Shown here: positions 59,911 through 64,000 of the stretch, one piece after another
Layout of the letters: every line of letters begins with the position of its first letter
Numbering within the stretch: the first letter of the stretch is position 1
Assembly: GCA_022113835.1 (NCBI GenBank)
Contig: JAILWY010000026.1
Location: forward strand, 82,001 to 146,000
Source: Atopsyche davidsoni
Lineage: Eukaryota; Arthropoda; Insecta; Trichoptera; Hydrobiosidae
DNA length: 64,000 nucleotides
Direction: 5' to 3'
The notes under the pieces: model-generated
What the model was told of the DNA's origin: nothing
The model's input: the letters and a program-made list of their open reading frames with translations, nothing else
The model's database searches: none
Translations under genes and position numbers: made by a program

Positions 59911-62327
59911 ATATTCTTCGTTGTTTTTATATATACACCCGAAAGCGCAGCGCTTCTAATTGGTTCGCTTTCTTAGAAATGCTTGTCTTCCTGACTTCGG
60001 TTGAATTTGTTATTCCGGTAAAGCCACGAGGTGACTGCTTCATTTCATTACGCAAAAAGCTTTCAAATAATTAGCGATAACTTTTTTTTTCAATTTGGCA
60101 ATCCATTATTATAATTTGGAATCTAAAGCATTCTAAACAATGAGCGTCCCTCCCGTGAGATTTTGCAAACTATTTCAAACGTGCTTCTGAACGAAAACAG
60201 ACTTCCAATTGTTACTAAAGCTTTCCTCACACCGATACAGCGTCCACTCCTCTTCACGACTCCGGAGGAAATCGCAGGAAGTATTCCATAAACCGTTTTC
60301 AATTCGGATGACATTTCGTCAGACAAAGGAATCTGGGGCGATCTCGGCGAGACTTAACCGCGGTGCGATCTTGTTCTTTTCTGTTTTCGCGCAATTTGCA
60401 GATAGTGCGATCAATTTAATGCCAATATTCTATTTTAATTTGAAATATGAAAAAAGAAATTCAAACTTTCGATCAAAATAAAGTTTGATTGCCCGAGTCG
60501 ATAAAAGAATCGCTAAGAAAGCGAGTGCCTATTTCTAAGGTGTATTAAAAATAACGATGATTATTGAGACTTTCATTTAATAATTTTTACACCGACATTA
60601 ATTATTATAAAATAAATAATACTTGGTTACCGCCTGTGATCGAATTCGGCAACGATAATCGCGCAGGTCGGCTCTCAAACTGCGATGAAAAAAGGAAAAA
60701 GTCTTTCGTAAATAAGATTCGAATTAAAATAACAGGTTGTTATGATACCCACACCGCTCACAGAGTAAAAGTGACGGCGTGCGGTCGGCGCTTTATAATA
60801 AGCTATAATGCAATGACTGAAAAAAAATACTGAGCGGAATCGGATCGGTTGACCCGATATTATTTCATGTAATATCTGGCTCCGGCGCGGGCGAGCGGCG
60901 GGCCTCAGAAGAGAAATCGCCCGCGCGCGAATGCCACTGACCACCTTCTATTTACCGGACATCTACCGATCTACCATCAACCCAAGTGGCTACATTTTTA
61001 AATTTGAGGCTTTTTTATTAATGCTGGACCGCCCGATAGCATTTGAATGATGCATTAGCCAAATTAATTTAACAGTACGTCTTTTTAGGTTATATATATA
61101 TATTTTAATAATCTATGAAGTTATCTAAGAACGTTAAATGCTAAAAAAAATACGTCGACAATTGAAGCGCTTTGTGCGACCATTTGAAAGTTATCCAGAC
61201 ACGAATCTATGCGTCATATTCTTACGCCGGAGAATAAGCCGCTGGATTGAAAATAATACTACTATTTGAATAAAACACACCATACCAATTTCTAAATTAA
61301 TAAATAAAGATTGAGATTACGTTGATTTCAATGTAATTTCAAGATTTATCGTGAATCAATTTATTTGATCAGAATCATCAAAAAATCAGAAATGCATTAC
61401 ACCTTGAAGAAAATCAGAAATGCATTTAATCTTGTTAAAAATCTGTCCAGAAACGTTTATTTATTCTCATTGTTCCTATTTGTGAAATCTCCAATTAATT
61501 GACAAAATACCAAAGTTATAAAAATGTCCTAATAAATGTCTGAACACAAAAACGTTTACAAATACAATAAATTCCCGGAATACAGGATCCGTGTGTCCAA
61601 CTTGTAAAGTTTTTCATTCGGAATAAATTCATTACTGAATATAAGTTTTTCACAATACAATAAAAGATGTGAAAGTGAAAAAAATAATAACAACAGTAGA
61701 AGCAAAATTCATGAACTTATTACAAATGTTCAGTGTGTGATATGCTATTTGTTTCTAGCGATTCTGTAACGGTAAATGTAATTTTTTATTTTAATTGTAA
61801 TGTTAAAATGAATTTTTTTATAATTGATTTCTTTTTATAAATATGCATAATAAAAAAAAACATGTTAAAACATTTTTATTGAAAAACAAGTTTTTGTGTG
61901 TTTTTCTCCGTGTAAGTACTCGCCTCCCTCTTGTAGATCGATGTAGCTCCCGAAACCGAACGTTTAAAAAAACATTTAATGAAGACCGAGTTGTTACTTT
62001 TATAAGTTCTTATAATCTCTTTTCATGCTTCGCGTTCTATGATTTCACGACTTTCAAATACGAGTGCCGGTCGGAGATGATGTAAGTATTGATTTTTGCC
62101 AGAAAAATAGGATCAATTATTTCAGTTAAACGATATGGAATATGTTGAAAAAATGCAATATTTAGATATTCTACAGACTCCATTACAGAAGTGAACGAAT
62201 AACGGATAACGTGAACTCATGAGCCCTGCGCGGCCAGTCACGAGGCTCACGAATGTGACTCAGAATGGAAATTACGCTGATGTTATTTCACTAAAACGCA
62301 ACAACTCTCGCGGTCCCGCGCCCCGCC
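59911..62327. other. No gene seen
   Basis: AT-rich with a GC-rich patch at 60880-60935. Several 60- to 90-codon frames have no similarity I recognise. Confidence 0.4.
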
Positions 62328-62372
62328 GCCTCGGGGGCCTCGGGGGCCTCGGGGGCCTCGGGGGTCTCGGGG
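62328..62372. repeat. 9-bp minisatellite, five units
   Basis: GCCTCGGGG occurs four times, followed by GTCTCGGGG. It gives a spurious Gly-Gly-Leu repeat in one frame. Confidence 0.95.
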
Positions 62373-63249
62373 GCAAATCCTTGCATAATAAAAGCGTGCA
62401 TTTTTAAAATACGTTGAGTTGCCAATATTTGTTGATTGTTGCAGGTAAAAATGGGCAAAAAATGTCTTGATGAACCAGTTACTAACGGAACTAGTGGTGC
62501 CTTAATGATGTTTATTTGATAGTAGTATTTGTTATCAACTGTAGAAAAAAATTGGTTGAATAAAGTATAAATAGTAAAATCATTTTCATTAAAATGATTC
62601 ATGATAAAATGATGATGAAAATTTTCTTATTAAAGAAGTAAGCTTTATCGGTCGCTACAAGTTCTATGTAGACTGTGTTTGAAATTAAGAGTTTTAAAAC
62701 TAAACTAGCAGAGGTTAGATTCTATAGAGACTGTCCTGAAGAACCGCCAATTCTTGTTTAAGTTTGGATCTGGACTAAAAGAACTCCGAAACCCGCCCGA
62801 GAAAGGATTTGTTTGCTTTTTCCTTTATTTGTTTGTACATTTGCCAAATAGAACTCGATTAGACGTATTCGTAGATTTTGGCCGTTATCAATGGGTGTTA
62901 TGGCGCATCGAGGTTTTGCAGGTTTTCGTACTGAAGCCTCACGGGAATCCCATACTGGAGTCTTAACTGTGGAATGAAAAAGCATTGACGAAGATCGACG
63001 AAATCTCGGCGCGGCATCACATCCGAGAACATAATTATATTAGAAATCGATCAACGTCCCGAGTGGCCCCGGCCAGCGACCGCGCGAGCCCGGAAACGAA
63101 TGTCGGAGTAAACGAGTTGTCCAAAAAGAAAATAATCGCCTCAAGAACGGACAGCGGTGAGATCGCGAAATGTGAAAGTGTCCCCTAAAAATTATTAACG
63201 CTTTAGTTTCTAAATTTTTGATTCTATGTACTTGAACAATCGTCAGTCA
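62373..63249. other. No gene seen
   Basis: No recognised coding or repeat content before the Helitron. Confidence 0.4.
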
Positions 63250-64000
63250 AAATTTAAAAAAAATGAACGCCGGATATATAAAACACTAATTCAAAAACCG
63301 GCGGGGATTTGGCTGCTATAGGCTTTAGAACCATCCAACCGATGTGCCCCAAACCGGTTCCATTTGAAAGCCAATAATACTTTTAAAAAATAATAATCAA
63401 ATTCGGTTTACTAATTAAGTAGATTTTTGACATTTTCCATACAAAACTTTCAACGTTTTGCGGTCGCGAATACATTTCAAAAAAAGAACAGTGTCATGTT
63501 CGCGTATATGCAAGCTGCCAACAACAAAACACTGGTCTTGATGTTTGTTATGATTAGTATGACGTTGCCGTTGTATAATGCAGGCTGCCACAACAGCAAA
63601 AAAAAACAACATAGAACTGTCATTAATTTGCGACCAGATCTTTTCATCACATTAACGTAGAATCCTGCTTGGTCGGAAATGAAAGATTTGCTATCGCCTG
63701 GTCAGTCATCGCATCACAGACATGACCGGACAGCTAGAGTTTTCAAACAAAAACTCATGGATCTCACGATAAAAAATCATATATACGTCGAAGTGCAATG
63801 CTAGATGTATTCGATTGAATGGCAAAAACGGGGTTTAACGCACGCTCATAGTCTAATTTGGCTGAAAGAAAAAATTGTTCCAACTCAAATCGATACTGTT
63901 ATATCTGCTGAACTATTGAATCAACATGAAGATCCGATACTTTTTGGCGTTGTTTGTAAGAACATAATTCACGGCCCATGCGGAGCATTGAATATGAATT
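63250..64000 (+). mobile_element. Helitron, 5' part, running off the window
   Basis: It resembles the 142-2682 element: the block around 63277-63375 (conserved 'aaaccggttccatttgaaagccaat'), then the region like 1-141, then pieces of the N-terminal and Rep domains (63655-64000 matches 830-1140, including the HAHSLIWLKEKIVPTQID stretch). Much of the N-terminal domain is deleted between 63650 and 63660. The exact 5' end is unclear. Confidence 0.7.

Overview
The window is AT-rich, intron-rich animal DNA and almost certainly an insect genome. Its two host genes are insect multicopper oxidases: laccase-2 (the cuticle phenoloxidase) and an MCO-related protein (MCORP). The repeats (Helitrons ending in CTAG, mariner and Tigger elements, a rosa-like DD41D element, Penelope-like elements with a GIY-YIG domain, long TA microsatellites) fit an insect. 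Lepidoptera is my guess, not something I can prove from the sequence.

Layout. 1-4379: nested Helitron relics and a TA microsatellite. 4380-21120 (+): the last seven coding exons of MCORP. The reading frame closes exactly over the seven exons (478 codons plus stop). Its introns are filled with mariner, hAT, Helitron and Tigger relics, a MITE and two TA tracts. 21121-23873: a gap between two converging genes, with a solo-LTR-like block and a hammerhead-like relic. 23874-38972 (-): laccase-2. Four common exons are followed by two alternative 3' exon cassettes, each with its own stop: proximal 31272-28047 and distal 26681-23874. The exon carrying the start codon and signal peptide was not found. 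38973-64000: no host gene recognised. This part holds a hAT-type MITE, a 2.6 kb transposon of a type I cannot assign, a rosa-like element sitting in a repeat whose empty version is also in the window, a nearly perfect Penelope palindrome, minisatellites and another Helitron running off the end.

How the genes relate. MCORP and laccase-2 are paralogues lying tail to tail. They share two intron positions with identical phase. Laccase-2 keeps all visible copper-ligand histidines in both cassettes. MCORP has lost most of the C-terminal ones, so it should not be an oxidase.

Most interesting signals. (1) The laccase-2 proximal cassette begins at a 3' splice site whose polypyrimidine tract is replaced by an AG-rich 9-bp tandem repeat. 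(2) A 28-nt piece identical to the end of the MCORP coding sequence recurs twice in intronic Tigger-linked repeats. (3) Several dispersed repeats carry hammerhead-ribozyme-like cores, and their stem II shows compensatory changes between copies.
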